Positions 56,814 through 64,000 of a DNA stretch of 64,000 bases are shown in pieces (position 1 is the stretch's first letter; every line of letters begins with the position of its first letter). The position numbers were made by a program, and so were the translations under genes. This DNA comes from Methylobacterium sp. J-026. GTDB taxonomy: Bacteria; Pseudomonadota; Alphaproteobacteria; Rhizobiales; Beijerinckiaceae. The notes under the pieces are model-generated. The model was given only the letters and a program-made list of their open reading frames with translations, searched no databases and was not told the DNA's origin. The stretch covers positions 1 to 64,000 of the forward strand of contig NZ_JAKSYC010000054.1 of NCBI RefSeq assembly GCF_022829585.1, given 5' to 3'.

Positions 56814-57080
56814 TTATTCCGCGGCCTCAGCCAGCGGCGTTACCGCTACGAAGTCGCGCCCGCGGCGCGTCTCGAAGCGGACATGGCCCGGGACAAGCGC
56901 GAACAGCGTGTGATCCTTGCCCATGCCGACATTGGTGCCGGGATGCCATTTGGTGCCGCGCTGGCGCACGATGATGTTGCCCGGAATCACGGCTTCCGAG
57001 CCGAACTTCTTGACGCCGAGGCGCCGGCCTGCCGAGTCGCGACCGTTGCGGGACGAGCCGCCTGCCTTCTTGTGTGCCAT
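56814..57080 (-). CDS. rpmA: 50S ribosomal protein L27
   Basis: An 88-residue ribosomal protein. It begins [20 protein letters not shown], the flexible N-terminus that reaches toward the peptidyl transferase centre, and continues with [20 protein letters not shown]. There is no Firmicutes-type N-terminal extension, so no processing is needed. It lies 85 bases downstream of rplU in one transcript. Confidence 0.98.
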   Translation of the reverse strand: MAHKKAGGSSRNGRDSAGRRLGVKKFGSEAVIPGNIIVRQRGTKWHPGTNVGMGKDHTLFALVPGHVRFETRRGRDFVAVTPLAEAAE

Positions 57081-57165
57081 GGGATGAACTCCGAATTCTG
57101 ATCTGCGGGGGTGCGGTCGCGGATCGGGTCCTGACGGACCACTACGCGCCCTGCGGGGCCGTGCC

Positions 57166-57480
57166 TCAGGCCTGGATGCCGGTGATGCGCACGACCGTAT
57201 GGTCCTGCCTGTGGCCGCGCTTGCGGCGCGAGTTCTGGCGGCGGCGCTTCTTGAAGGCGATCACCTTCTTGTCGCGGCCGTGGCGCACGATCTCGCCCGT
57301 GACGCTGATGCCCGACAGGGTCGGGGCGCCGACCTGAGTCGCGCCCGCGCCGTCGGCGAACAGCAGGACCTCGCCGAAGGTCACGGCCTCGCCGGCCTCG
57401 CCGGCCAGGGTGGCGATGGTGATGGTGTCGTTGGCGGCGACGCGGTACTGCTTACCGCCCGTCTTGATGACTGCGAACAT
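57166..57480 (-). CDS. rplU: 50S ribosomal protein L21
   Basis: A 104-residue ribosomal protein that binds domain I-related 23S rRNA. It starts [20 protein letters not shown] and ends in the basic [16 protein letters not shown] and HTVVRITGI. The frame continues upstream to 57609, but that start would coincide with the transcription start of the promoter at 57616-57644; GAGAG before the ATG at 57480 fits the family start. Confidence 0.97.
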   Translation of the reverse strand: MFAVIKTGGKQYRVAANDTITIATLAGEAGEAVTFGEVLLFADGAGATQVGAPTLSGISVTGEIVRHGRDKKVIAFKKRRRQNSRRKRGHRQDHTVVRITGIQA

Positions 57481-57615
57481 CGTTCTCTCGTGTTCTCGAA
57501 CGGCCTCCGGGGCGGCTGCCCCTGGACCGGCTTCTTGTTTGAAGTCATTGCGCGGGCTCGAGCCCGGACAACGCGAAACGCGCGGACCCCTTGAGAGGCC
57601 GCGCGCCATGCGGGC

Positions 57616-57644
57616 TCAGTAGGGGCGAGGCACCGCCGTGTCAA
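57616..57644 (-). promoter_or_regulatory. Sigma-70 promoter of rplU-rpmA
   Basis: On the minus strand a perfect TTGACA (57644-57639) is followed after 17 bases by TACTGA (57621-57616). Transcription would begin near 57609, leaving a leader of about 130 bases that contains the palindrome CGGGCTCGAGCCCG and the hairpin GGGGCAGCCGCCCC. Those may be sites for ribosomal protein feedback. Confidence 0.65.
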
Positions 57645-57660
57645 TCCTCGGCGGACGCGC

Positions 57661-58053
57661 TCACCGGATCGGCGCTCCGGTGGCCAGGATGCCCCTGGCG
57701 ACGCTGCCCTGCGGCCCGAACGCCGCCAGCGCCCCCGCGCACCACGCTTCGCGGCCGTCTGCGGCGAGTTGCTGGCGGACCTGGGAGGCGCGCGTCCGCA
57801 GCTTCTCCTGCAGCACGGTTTCCTGGCCGGCATTGACCCGGGCGCCGAGGCGCAGGGTCGTCAGCTGCCCGGCCTTCACCTGAACCCCGGGACAGGATTG
57901 CTCGGCGATGATCGTCGTGGCCGCCGCCTCGGCATAGCCGTCGAGGGGGGATGCCGGGGCGACGGGCGCGGGGGAGGGCGCTTGCGCGCAGGCCGGTCCG
58001 GCAAGGACCAGGGCCAGGAAGAGAGATGGCCGGCGCAGCGCTCGGACCTCCAC
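57661..58053 (-). CDS. Small secreted protein, unknown function
   Basis: A 130-residue exported protein. The signal RALRRPSLFLALVLAGPACAQ is followed by a short Pro/Ala linker and a helical domain with two cysteines (EQSCPGVQVKAGQL and EAWCAGALAAFG), probably a disulfide pair. GTG 58053 gives a normal signal peptide; ATG 58119 would add a 22-residue charged stretch ahead of it. Similar short periplasmic proteins occur in Methylobacterium. It runs toward rplU and follows the YceI gene on the same strand. Confidence 0.7.
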   Translation of the reverse strand: MEVRALRRPSLFLALVLAGPACAQAPSPAPVAPASPLDGYAEAAATTIIAEQSCPGVQVKAGQLTTLRLGARVNAGQETVLQEKLRTRASQVRQQLAADGREAWCAGALAAFGPQGSVARGILATGAPIR

Positions 58054-58211
58054 GAGGCCGTCTCGGCCGTCCCGCCGGGTCTGGCTGGTCCGGGCCCCGT
58101 CGACAACGCGCTTCGTCATGCTCGGCCACCTCTCCGACGCGGTGCAGCGACGGCGGCTGCCTACACCCGCGCCGGGGCCGGCGTCACCCGGCCCGCCGCA
58201 CGGCAACGTCC

Positions 58212-58844
58212 TCACGGAACCGCCTTGAACTCCCCTTCGATGCGCAGGCTGACCTCGTCGCCGAGGCCCGGGAGGTAGGCGTTGATGCCGAACTCCGAAC
58301 GCTTGACCATGGCCCGCCCGTCGAACCCGACAGTATAGCGCTGGTCGACCGGATGGATCCCGGCCTGGTTGAAGGTCGCGTCGATGGCGAGCGGCCGGAC
58401 CGTGCCGCGCAGGTTGAGGTCGCCGGTGATCCGCGCGGTGGTCGGACTCGTCGGCTCGACCGTGGTGGCCGTGAAGGTCGCCGCCGGGAACTTCGCGGTG
58501 TCGAAGAAGTCCGGCGCCGCGAGGTGCTCGTTCAGGCGGGTGCTGCCGGTGATCACCCCGGCCAGGGGCACGCTCACGGCGAGGCGGCTCTTCTCCGGGG
58601 CCTTCGGATCGAGGGTGAGGGTGCCGGTCAGGCCGGCGAACTGCCCGTAATAGGTCGAGTAGCCGAGGTGCGAGACTGACCACGTGATCTTGCCGTGGTC
58701 GGGATCGAGCACGTACGCGCCCGGCCGCACCTGGGTCGGATCCGCGCTGGGCGCGACCGGAACGGCCGCCGCGGCGGGGTCCTCCGCCGCCCGCGCGGGC
58801 GCCAGGATCAGCAGGCCCAGCAGGGCAAAAAGTGGCGCGCGCAT
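58212..58844 (-). CDS. YceI family protein
   Basis: A 210-residue periplasmic lipid-binding-type protein. The signal APLFALLGLLILAPARAAE is followed by the YceI barrel: GAYVLDPDHGKITWSVSHLG, STYYGQFAGLTGTLTLD, NEHLAAPDFFDTAKFPAATF and LRGTVRPLAIDATF. Members bind isoprenoid or amide-type lipids and are induced by base or osmotic stress. The ATG at 58844 was chosen because the signal follows it directly. It is divergent from ruvA. Confidence 0.93.
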   Translation of the reverse strand: MRAPLFALLGLLILAPARAAEDPAAAAVPVAPSADPTQVRPGAYVLDPDHGKITWSVSHLGYSTYYGQFAGLTGTLTLDPKAPEKSRLAVSVPLAGVITGSTRLNEHLAAPDFFDTAKFPAATFTATTVEPTSPTTARITGDLNLRGTVRPLAIDATFNQAGIHPVDQRYTVGFDGRAMVKRSEFGINAYLPGLGDEVSLRIEGEFKAVP

Positions 58845-58978
58845 GCTCGTCCCCCCATGGCCGGCCAAGCTCGGCCGGCGCGGCGCCCGTGATTTCATGA
58901 AGTCCCGGCGGGCTCAAGCGCGTCTGGCGGACGCGCTTGCGCTTCTGTAGGCATCCCTCGACAGCGGGCGGGCTTGGA

Positions 58979-59596
58979 ATGATCGGGAAACTCAGGGGCG
59001 TGGTGGATTCGTTCGGAGAGGATTTCGTGATCCTCGACGTCTCGGGGGTCGGATACATCGCGCATTGCTCGGCCCGGACCCTTCAGCGCATGCCTAAGGT
59101 CGGCGAGCCCGCGGAGCTCTCCATCGAGACGTATGTCCGCGAGGACATGATCCGCCTCTACGGGTTCCGGTCCGATGCGGAGCGGGAGTGGTTCCGCCTG
59201 CTCCAGACCGTGCAGGGCGTCGGCGCCCGGGTGGCGCTCGGGGTCCTCTCGGTGCTGGAGCCGGAGGCCCTGGCCGGCGCCATCGCGACGGGCGACAAGG
59301 GGGCGATCAGCCGCGCACCCGGCGTGGGACCGCGGCTCGCCGCGAGGCTGGCGGCCGAGCTGAAGGACAAGGCCCCCGCCTTCACCCCCATGGATCCCGC
59401 CCTGGTCGCCCTGGGCGGCGCCGCGGAGACCGGCGCCCCCTCCGGGCCGGTGGCCGATGCCGTGTCGGCCCTCGTCAATCTCGGCTACCCGCAGATCCAG
59501 GCCGCGACCGCCATCGCCGCGGCGCTGAGGGAAGCCGGGCCGGAGGCCGAGGCCAGGGTCCTGATCCGCCTGGGGCTGCGCGAACTCGCGCGTTGA
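58979..59596 (+). CDS. ruvA: Holliday junction branch migration protein RuvA
   Basis: A 205-residue DNA-binding protein that tetramerises on Holliday junctions and recruits the RuvB motor. It has the OB fold ([20 protein letters not shown]), paired helix-hairpin-helix motifs ([18 protein letters not shown] and [21 protein letters not shown]) and the C-terminal RuvB-binding helix bundle ([17 protein letters not shown]). Length is normal. Neither ruvC nor ruvB is next to it, although the three genes are usually clustered. Confidence 0.95.
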   Translation: MIGKLRGVVDSFGEDFVILDVSGVGYIAHCSARTLQRMPKVGEPAELSIETYVREDMIRLYGFRSDAEREWFRLLQTVQGVGARVALGVLSVLEPEALAGAIATGDKGAISRAPGVGPRLAARLAAELKDKAPAFTPMDPALVALGGAAETGAPSGPVADAVSALVNLGYPQIQAATAIAAALREAGPEAEARVLIRLGLRELAR

Positions 59597-59653
59597 CGCC
59601 CCGCCGCCGGGTCGGGCGCCCCGGCGCATGGGGGCTTGGCCCGAACATATCGA

Positions 59654-59673
59654 ACCGGGTCTCTTGACCCGGT
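59654..59673. terminator. Perfect hairpin between ruvA and bfd
   Basis: ACCGGGTC (59654-59661) and GACCCGGT (59666-59673) make an eight-base-pair perfect stem with a TCTT loop, 58 bases after the ruvA stop. No T-run follows on the plus strand. It probably ends or stabilises the ruvA transcript. Confidence 0.5.
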
Positions 59674-59711
59674 CAAAGTCGGATGCCATTTCCGAAAAAG
59701 ACCGGTAAGAT

Positions 59712-59741
59712 GTTGAAACTTCGCTAGTTTTCAACTTTTCT
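59712..59741 (+). promoter_or_regulatory. Promoter/operator of bfd-bfr
   Basis: The perfect inverted repeat GTTGAAA (59712-59718) and TTTCAAC (59729-59735) has a 10-base spacer. It overlaps a -35-like TTGAAA (59713-59718), and 17 bases further comes TTTTCT (59736-59741). The segment is AT-rich within a GC-rich genome. An iron regulator such as Irr or RirA is the likely binder, given the genes behind it, but the sequence does not match a textbook site. Confidence 0.5.
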
Positions 59742-59814
59742 AATCTGGCGGAGTGCAGGAGTTCGGCCCGGAACCCTCGGGCCGCACTGGAAGAAGGCGG
59801 GATCTGCGGCACGC

Positions 59815-60087
59815 ATGATCGTCTGTTCTTGCAACGTCCTTTCCGACGGCGCCGTTCGCTCCTGCCTGGCCCCCGGACCGGGATGCCCCCGGACACCGGC
59901 CCAGGTCTATGCCTGCCTCGGATGCAGCCCGAAATGCGGGCGCTGCGCCCGAACCATCCGTGCCATCATGCGGAGCGCGCTCGGTCAGGACGAGCCATCG
60001 GAGGGCAGCCATGCCTGCTCGACAGCTTGCGCTCAGGCTTGCAGTTTGGTTTTGCTCCAAACTGCGGATGAGGGAGTCGCCGCCTGA
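59815..60087 (+). CDS. bfd: Bacterioferritin-associated ferredoxin (Bfd) with extended Cys-rich tail
   Basis: A 90-residue [2Fe-2S] protein. The cluster ligands are the two Cys of IVCSCNVLSD and the two in CSPKCGRC; they match Bfd, which passes electrons to Bfr to release stored iron. The domain ends near residue 58. A further 30 residues include CSTACAQAC, a CxxxCxxxC not present in E. coli Bfd. The bfr gene follows after 44 bases on the same strand. Confidence 0.9.
   Translation: MIVCSCNVLSDGAVRSCLAPGPGCPRTPAQVYACLGCSPKCGRCARTIRAIMRSALGQDEPSEGSHACSTACAQACSLVLLQTADEGVAA
60041..60065. repeat. Perfect hairpin in the 3' end of bfd
   Basis: GCAGTTTGG (60041-60049) and CCAAACTGC (60057-60065) form nine perfect base pairs with the loop TTTTGCT. 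The structure lies in the last codons of bfd, 67 bases before the bfr ATG. It may mark an mRNA processing or stability site that uncouples bfd and bfr levels. Confidence 0.5.
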
Positions 60088-60131
60088 CGTGACTGCCCCC
60101 GCCAGAAAAGATTGCAAGGAGTCCGGGGGCT

Positions 60132-60629
60132 ATGAAGGGCGACACCAAGGTCATCGAGTATCTGAACCGCGGCCTGCGCAGCGAGCTGACCGCCGTCAGC
60201 CAATACTGGCTGCATTTCCGCATGCTCAACAACTGGGGCTATATCGATCTGGCCAAGTTCTGGCGCAAGGAATCGATCGAGGAGATGAACCACGCCGACC
60301 GGTTCATCGACCGGATCCTGTTCCTGGAAGGGTTCCCGAATCTCCAGGAACTCGAGCCGCTCCGGATCGGCCAGAACGTCCAGGAGGTCATCGAGTGCGA
60401 CCTCGCCGCCGAGCACGGCGCGCGGAACCTCTACCTCGAAGCCGCGCAGTACTGCGACTCGATCAACGACCGCGTGTCCATGCGCCTGTTCGAGGAGCTG
60501 GCGGAGGACGAGGAGGGCCATATCGACTTTCTCGAGACGCAGCTCGACCTCATCAAGCAGATCGGCCTGCCGCTCTACGCGCAGCGGCACATCGGCGGAC
60601 TTGAGCCGATCGCGCCCGAGAAGGATTAA
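60132..60629 (+). CDS. bfr: Bacterioferritin
   Basis: A 165-residue haem-containing ferritin that forms 24-mers and stores iron as a ferric mineral. The ferroxidase ligands are all present: Glu18, Glu51, His54, Glu94, Glu127 and His130. Met52, the haem ligand shared between subunits, lies in [15 protein letters not shown] precedes the ATG. It is downstream of bfd in one unit and is followed by a strong hairpin. Confidence 0.97.
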   Translation: MKGDTKVIEYLNRGLRSELTAVSQYWLHFRMLNNWGYIDLAKFWRKESIEEMNHADRFIDRILFLEGFPNLQELEPLRIGQNVQEVIECDLAAEHGARNLYLEAAQYCDSINDRVSMRLFEELAEDEEGHIDFLETQLDLIKQIGLPLYAQRHIGGLEPIAPEKD

Positions 60630-60637
60630 TCGGCTCC

Positions 60638-60663
60638 GGGCCCCCGCGGCGATGCGGGGGCCC
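60638..60663 (+). terminator. Terminator after bfr
   Basis: GGGCCCCCGC (60638-60647) and GCGGGGGCCC (60654-60663) form a perfect ten-base-pair GC stem with a six-base loop, nine bases after the bfr stop. No T-run follows, so termination may rely on the stem strength or Rho. Confidence 0.6.
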
Positions 60664-60725
60664 ACGAAGGATGGCGCAGCTGGCTTGGACGGCCCGCGCC
60701 ACGAGGCACGGGAACGGGAATCGGG

Positions 60726-61523
60726 ATGCGGCTCGTTGTGGTCGGCGCCGACGGGCGCATGGGGCGGATGCTGGTGCGCGCGGTCGCCGAAGCGGAGGGC
60801 TGCGCGCTCTCCGCGGCGATCGAGCGGGCGGGCTCGCCGGCGCTCGGGCAGGATGCGGGCACGCTCGCCGGCCTCCCGTCCCTCGGCGTCCCCGTCACCG
60901 ACGATCCGCTCACGGCCTTCGCCGCCGCCGACGGCGTGCTCGATTTCACAACCCCGGCGGCCACGATCCACTTCGCCGAACTCGCCGCTCAGGCCCGCAT
61001 CGTCCACGTGGTCGGCACCACCGGCCTGTCGGACGACGATCTGACCAAGCTCGAGGCGGCCTCCTATCACGCGCGGATCGTCCAATCGGGGAACATGTCG
61101 CTCGGCATCAACCTGATGGCCGAGCTCGTCCGGCGGGTCGCCAAGGCGCTCGGGGACGAGTTCGACATCGAGATCTGCGAGATGCACCACCGCATGAAGG
61201 TCGATGCCCCTTCGGGAACGGCGCTGTTGCTCGGCGAGGCCGCCGCCGAGGGCCGCGATGTCGAGTTGAAGGCTGTCCGCGTCTCGACCCGGGACGGGCA
61301 TACCGGGGCGCGCCGGCCGGGCGATATCGGCTTCGCGACCCTTCGGGGCGGCACGGTGGTCGGGGATCACAGCGTGATCTTCGCCGGCCCGGGCGAGAGC
61401 CTGACGATCAGCCACCACGCCGCCGACCGCGGGCTGTTCGCCGCCGGGGCGGTCAAGGCGGCCCTCTGGGCGCATCCCAAGCCGCCGGGGCTCTACGCCA
61501 TGGCGGACGTGCTCGGCCTGTGA
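60726..61523 (+). CDS. dapB: 4-hydroxy-tetrahydrodipicolinate reductase
   Basis: A 265-residue NAD(P)H enzyme of the lysine/diaminopimelate pathway. The cofactor loop is [17 protein letters not shown] at residues 4-20, [11 protein letters not shown] follows near residue 95, and the substrate site is [39 protein letters not shown] is the C-terminal signature. All motifs are intact. It is the first gene of a compact run with gpmA and alkB. Confidence 0.96.
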   Translation: MRLVVVGADGRMGRMLVRAVAEAEGCALSAAIERAGSPALGQDAGTLAGLPSLGVPVTDDPLTAFAAADGVLDFTTPAATIHFAELAAQARIVHVVGTTGLSDDDLTKLEAASYHARIVQSGNMSLGINLMAELVRRVAKALGDEFDIEICEMHHRMKVDAPSGTALLLGEAAAEGRDVELKAVRVSTRDGHTGARRPGDIGFATLRGGTVVGDHSVIFAGPGESLTISHHAADRGLFAAGAVKAALWAHPKPPGLYAMADVLGL

Positions 61524-61540
61524 CGGGGACCGCACCGCCG

Positions 61541-62176
61541 ATGGAACGCATCCTGGTCCTGGCCCGCCACGGCCAGAGCGAATTCAACCGGCTCAACCTG
61601 TTCACGGGCTGGCGCGATCCCGACCTCACCGAGCGCGGCATCGCCGAAGCCCGGGCCGCGGGACAAGCGCTGAAGCGGGCGGGCCACGCCTTCGACGTCG
61701 CGTTCACCTCCGGGCTGGTGCGGGCGCAGCACACCTGCGCGCTCATGCTCGAAGAGATGGGATTGGCGGCCATCCCGGTGCTGCGGGACGGCGCGCTCAA
61801 TGAGCGCGATTACGGCGACCTGTCGGGCCTCAACAAGGACGAGGCCCGCGGCCGCTGGGGCGACGCGCAGGTCCACCAGTGGCGTCGCTCCTACGACGTG
61901 CGGCCGCCCGGCGGCGAGAGCCTCAAGGACACGGCGGCGCGGGTGCTGCCCTTCTATATCGAGGCGATCCTGCCCCGGGTGATGCGCGGCGAGCGGGTGC
62001 TGGTGGCGGCCCACGGCAATTCGCTGCGGGCCCTGGTCATGGTCCTCGATCAGCTCGACAGCGAGACGGTCGCGGCGCTGGAGATCCGGACCGGCGAGCC
62101 CCTGATCTACCGTCTCCACGCGGACACCACCGTCGCGGCCAGGTCGGTCCTCGAACGGGACGCGGCGGCCGCCTGA
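61541..62176 (+). CDS. gpmA: 2,3-bisphosphoglycerate-dependent phosphoglycerate mutase
   Basis: A 211-residue histidine phosphatase-fold enzyme that interconverts 3- and 2-phosphoglycerate in glycolysis. [20 protein letters not shown] holds the phosphorylated His; [40 protein letters not shown] and [11 protein letters not shown] complete the site. It is shorter than the E. coli protein, as usual in alphaproteobacteria. An in-frame GTG at 61520 overlaps the dapB stop by four bases and would add seven residues; ATG 61541 fits homologues better. Confidence 0.94.
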   Translation: MERILVLARHGQSEFNRLNLFTGWRDPDLTERGIAEARAAGQALKRAGHAFDVAFTSGLVRAQHTCALMLEEMGLAAIPVLRDGALNERDYGDLSGLNKDEARGRWGDAQVHQWRRSYDVRPPGGESLKDTAARVLPFYIEAILPRVMRGERVLVAAHGNSLRALVMVLDQLDSETVAALEIRTGEPLIYRLHADTTVAARSVLERDAAAA

Positions 62177-62821
62177 GTGGCGCGGGAACTCGCACCCGGC
62201 CTGATCCACCACCCGGGCTTCCTCGATCCGGCGGCGCGCCTCCGCCTGGCCGACGAGGTTGCCGCGGTGCTCGACGACGCGCCGGCCATCACGCCACGGA
62301 TGCCGCGCACCGGCACGCCCTTCTCCGTGCGGATGTCCAATGCCGGGCCGCTCGGGTGGGTCTCGGACATCCGGGGCTACCGCTATCAGGCGGCGCATCC
62401 CGAGACGGGACGGCCCTGGCCGGCGATTCCGCACACGGCCCTGGCGGCCTGGGACCGGCTCGCCTGCTACCCAGCCCCGCCGGAGGCCTGCCTGATCAAC
62501 CTCTACGACCCGGGCGCCCGCATGGGGCTCCACCAGGACCGGGACGAGGCGGACCTGTCCGCCCCGGTCGTCTCCCTGTCCCTCGGGGCACCCGCTCTGT
62601 TCCGCTACGGCGGTCTGCGGCGCAAAGATCCGACGCGCTCGGTCCGGCTGCTCGCGGGCGACGCCCTCGTCATCGGCGGCGCCGCGCGGCTGATCCATCA
62701 CGGGATCGACCGGCTCTATCCGTCGGGCGTTCTGCTCGACGCGGATCCACGCGCCGGTTTTCTGCCGACCGGGGGCCGCTGCAACCTGACGCTGCGCCGG
62801 GTCACCGCGCCCGCCGGCTGA
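62177..62821 (+). CDS. alkB: Alpha-ketoglutarate-dependent dioxygenase AlkB
   Basis: A 214-residue Fe(II)/2-oxoglutarate enzyme that removes alkyl groups from DNA bases such as 1-methyladenine. Iron ligands are in GLHQDRDEAD (His, Asp) and LIHHGIDR (His); the 2-oxoglutarate arginine is in RCNLTLRRV. LINLYDPGARMGLHQD and VSLSLGAPALF fit AlkB. The GTG start directly follows the gpmA stop with no gap, so expression is coupled to a glycolytic gene and not to ada. Confidence 0.94.
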   Translation: MARELAPGLIHHPGFLDPAARLRLADEVAAVLDDAPAITPRMPRTGTPFSVRMSNAGPLGWVSDIRGYRYQAAHPETGRPWPAIPHTALAAWDRLACYPAPPEACLINLYDPGARMGLHQDRDEADLSAPVVSLSLGAPALFRYGGLRRKDPTRSVRLLAGDALVIGGAARLIHHGIDRLYPSGVLLDADPRAGFLPTGGRCNLTLRRVTAPAG

Positions 62822-62931
62822 TCGGGCCTCCCAATATCCTGATCTTCCAGCCGCTTGACAGCGGCGGCGCGCCGTCGGACGCATCGCGCAAGGCGCGGCC
62901 CACCGGGCCCGCCGGGGAGACACGAAGGCCG

Positions 62932-63915
62932 ATGCTGGTGCGTAACCTGACGCTGCGTCGCGGGCGGAACCTCGTCCGCGCGACCCTCGTGCTCGCGACC
63001 CTGGCATTCGGACCCGGCGCCCCGGCCCGGGCCGGGGACGCCATCTTCCCGCCGGGCTCGCGCTTCGGCTTCGAGCCCCCGGCCGACATGACGCTGTCGC
63101 GGCGTTTTTCGGGCTTCGAGCGCAAGGAGGGAGGGGCCACCGTCTCGGTGGTGGAACTGCCGCCGAACGCCTTCGCGGAACTCGTCAGCGGCTTCACCGA
63201 TGCCAACCTCCTGAGCCAGGGGTTCGCGGTCGAGAAGCGCGAAGAGATCAAGATCGGCGACAACGAGGGCATGCTCTACACCGGCGAGCAGCCCGCCGAC
63301 CCGAACGCCTCCGCGCCGGCGATCCGGAAATGGATCCTGGTCGTCGGCGCGCCCAGCGTGACAGGCCTGGTCATCGCCCAGGCGCTGCCCGACGCCGAGA
63401 CCGAGGACTCGATGCGGCGGATGGTGACCGGGGTGAGCCTGCGTCCGGCGCTGACGCTGGACCAGCAGGTCGACGCGCTGCCCTTCCGCATCGCCGACCT
63501 GGCGGGCTTCCGTCCCGTCCGGGTGCTCGCCGGAAACTCCGTCCTGCTGACCCAAGGCCCCAAGGACCAGATGCAGAATCTGGAGCAGCCGATCCTGGTG
63601 CTGGCGCAGGCGGTGCAACAGCCGCCGACCGCCGAGCAGCGCGACGGCTTCGCCCGCGCGGCGCTGGCCTCGAACCAGACCCTGAAGGATTTCGTGATCG
63701 AGCGGGCGCAGAGCTACCGCTCGAACGGCGTCGACTGGCACGAGATCGTGGCCCGCGCCGTCGACCAGCCGACCAACATGCCGGTGGTGGTCTCGCAGAC
63801 CATCCGGTTCAACCCGGACGGCTATCTGCGCGCCCTCGGCGTCGTCCGTGAGGACCAGCGGACCGGGGTGCTCGCGAAGTTCCGCGAGCTGGTCGACAGC
63901 GTCCAGCTGAAGTAG
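62932..63915 (+). CDS. Secreted protein, unknown function
   Basis: A 327-residue exported protein. A basic start and hydrophobic stretch (LVRATLVLATLAFGPGAPARA) form a Sec signal with cleavage near residue 36. The mature part is a mixed alpha/beta domain: GSRFGFEPPADMTLSRRFSG, GATVSVVELPPNAFAEL, and a second half with DQQVDALPFRIADLAGFRPV. Proteins of this type are annotated only as hypothetical exported proteins in Hyphomicrobiales. It lies 110 bases after alkB on the same strand. The longer upstream frame is not homologous. Confidence 0.75.
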   Translation: MLVRNLTLRRGRNLVRATLVLATLAFGPGAPARAGDAIFPPGSRFGFEPPADMTLSRRFSGFERKEGGATVSVVELPPNAFAELVSGFTDANLLSQGFAVEKREEIKIGDNEGMLYTGEQPADPNASAPAIRKWILVVGAPSVTGLVIAQALPDAETEDSMRRMVTGVSLRPALTLDQQVDALPFRIADLAGFRPVRVLAGNSVLLTQGPKDQMQNLEQPILVLAQAVQQPPTAEQRDGFARAALASNQTLKDFVIERAQSYRSNGVDWHEIVARAVDQPTNMPVVVSQTIRFNPDGYLRALGVVREDQRTGVLAKFRELVDSVQLK

Positions 63916-63919
63916 CGCC

Positions 63920-64000
63920 TCACCAGACCGCGGCCTGCCCGTCCCGGCGCGGATCGCTCGCCGCCACGTAGCCCTCGACCGCCGGGTCGCCCATCCGCCA
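63920..64000 (-). CDS. Gamma-glutamyltransferase family protein, C-terminal end only
   Basis: Only the last 26 residues are in the window. They read WRMGDPAVEGYVAASDPRRD, then GQAAVW and stop. The GxxxAASDPRRDGxAxxW ending is typical of gamma-glutamyltransferase/transpeptidase family proteins in alphaproteobacteria. The active-site Thr and the rest lie beyond base 64,000. It is convergent with the secreted protein gene, four bases away. Confidence 0.7.
   Translation of the reverse strand, partial: WRMGDPAVEGYVAASDPRRDGQAAVW

Overview
This window is about 64 kb of very GC-rich chromosome. The gene content points to an alphaproteobacterium of the Hyphomicrobiales, most likely a Methylobacterium-type organism. 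Supporting signs are a large (about 1,600 residue) NAD-glutamate dehydrogenase, a MucR regulator, a MutL carrying its own endonuclease motif, EcfG-type stress promoters, and the block obgE - proB - proA - nadD - rsfS - rlmH - envC - ctpA - polysaccharide deacetylase - rppH. I see no rRNA, tRNA, CRISPR array, prophage or insertion sequence. Coding density is high, and the long open frames antisense to real genes are GC-driven shadows. The genus is inference; no marker gene such as 16S rRNA is present.

Layout. 1-2.4 kb: end of a branched-chain amino-acid type ABC uptake operon (binding protein, LivH, LivM). 2.5-4.9 kb: a small unknown gene and mutL. 4.9-11.4 kb, minus strand: an acyl-CoA synthetase, then a tight five-gene run of acyl-CoA dehydrogenase, thiolase, SDR, APH-type phosphotransferase and a DUF6285 protein. 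This set matches the levulinate/4-hydroxyacid (lva) pathway of Pseudomonas putida and is the most interesting system here. 11.6-13.1 kb: a phasin and an alpha/beta hydrolase. 13.5-17.9 kb: XRE regulator, rsmD, rluB with a long low-complexity tail, stress proteins DUF1328 and CsbD behind EcfG-like promoters, and tadA. 18-22 kb: outer-membrane beta-barrel protein, MucR, an MFS exporter. 22.2-27 kb: NAD-glutamate dehydrogenase. 27.3-32.4 kb: MarR regulator, three MFS transporters and a DoxX protein. 32.6-38.5 kb: lipoprotein, guaB, a PIN toxin with an unusual upstream partner, panE, a small lipoprotein, rsmB. 38.6-45.0 kb: hydrolase, O-antigen-ligase-like protein, DUF2937, WD40, YoaK, a response regulator, a small secreted protein, DUF2939. 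45.0-57.5 kb, minus strand: the conserved housekeeping block (rppH up to obgE, then rpmA and rplU), with a vapBC module lodged between proB and obgE. 57.6-64 kb: secreted protein, YceI, ruvA, bfd-bfr iron storage, dapB-gpmA-alkB, a secreted unknown, and the end of a gamma-glutamyltransferase-like gene.

How the genes work together. The ligase, SDR, kinase pair, dehydrogenase and thiolase could turn a 4-oxo or 4-hydroxy acid into a beta-oxidisable acyl-CoA and then acetyl-CoA plus propionyl-CoA; the adjacent phasin hints at polyhydroxyalkanoate storage. The 45-57 kb block joins proline and NAD synthesis to ribosome maturation (Obg, RsfS, RlmH, L21, L27) and cell-wall remodelling (EnvC, CtpA). 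Bfd and Bfr form an iron release/storage pair behind a palindromic operator-like site.
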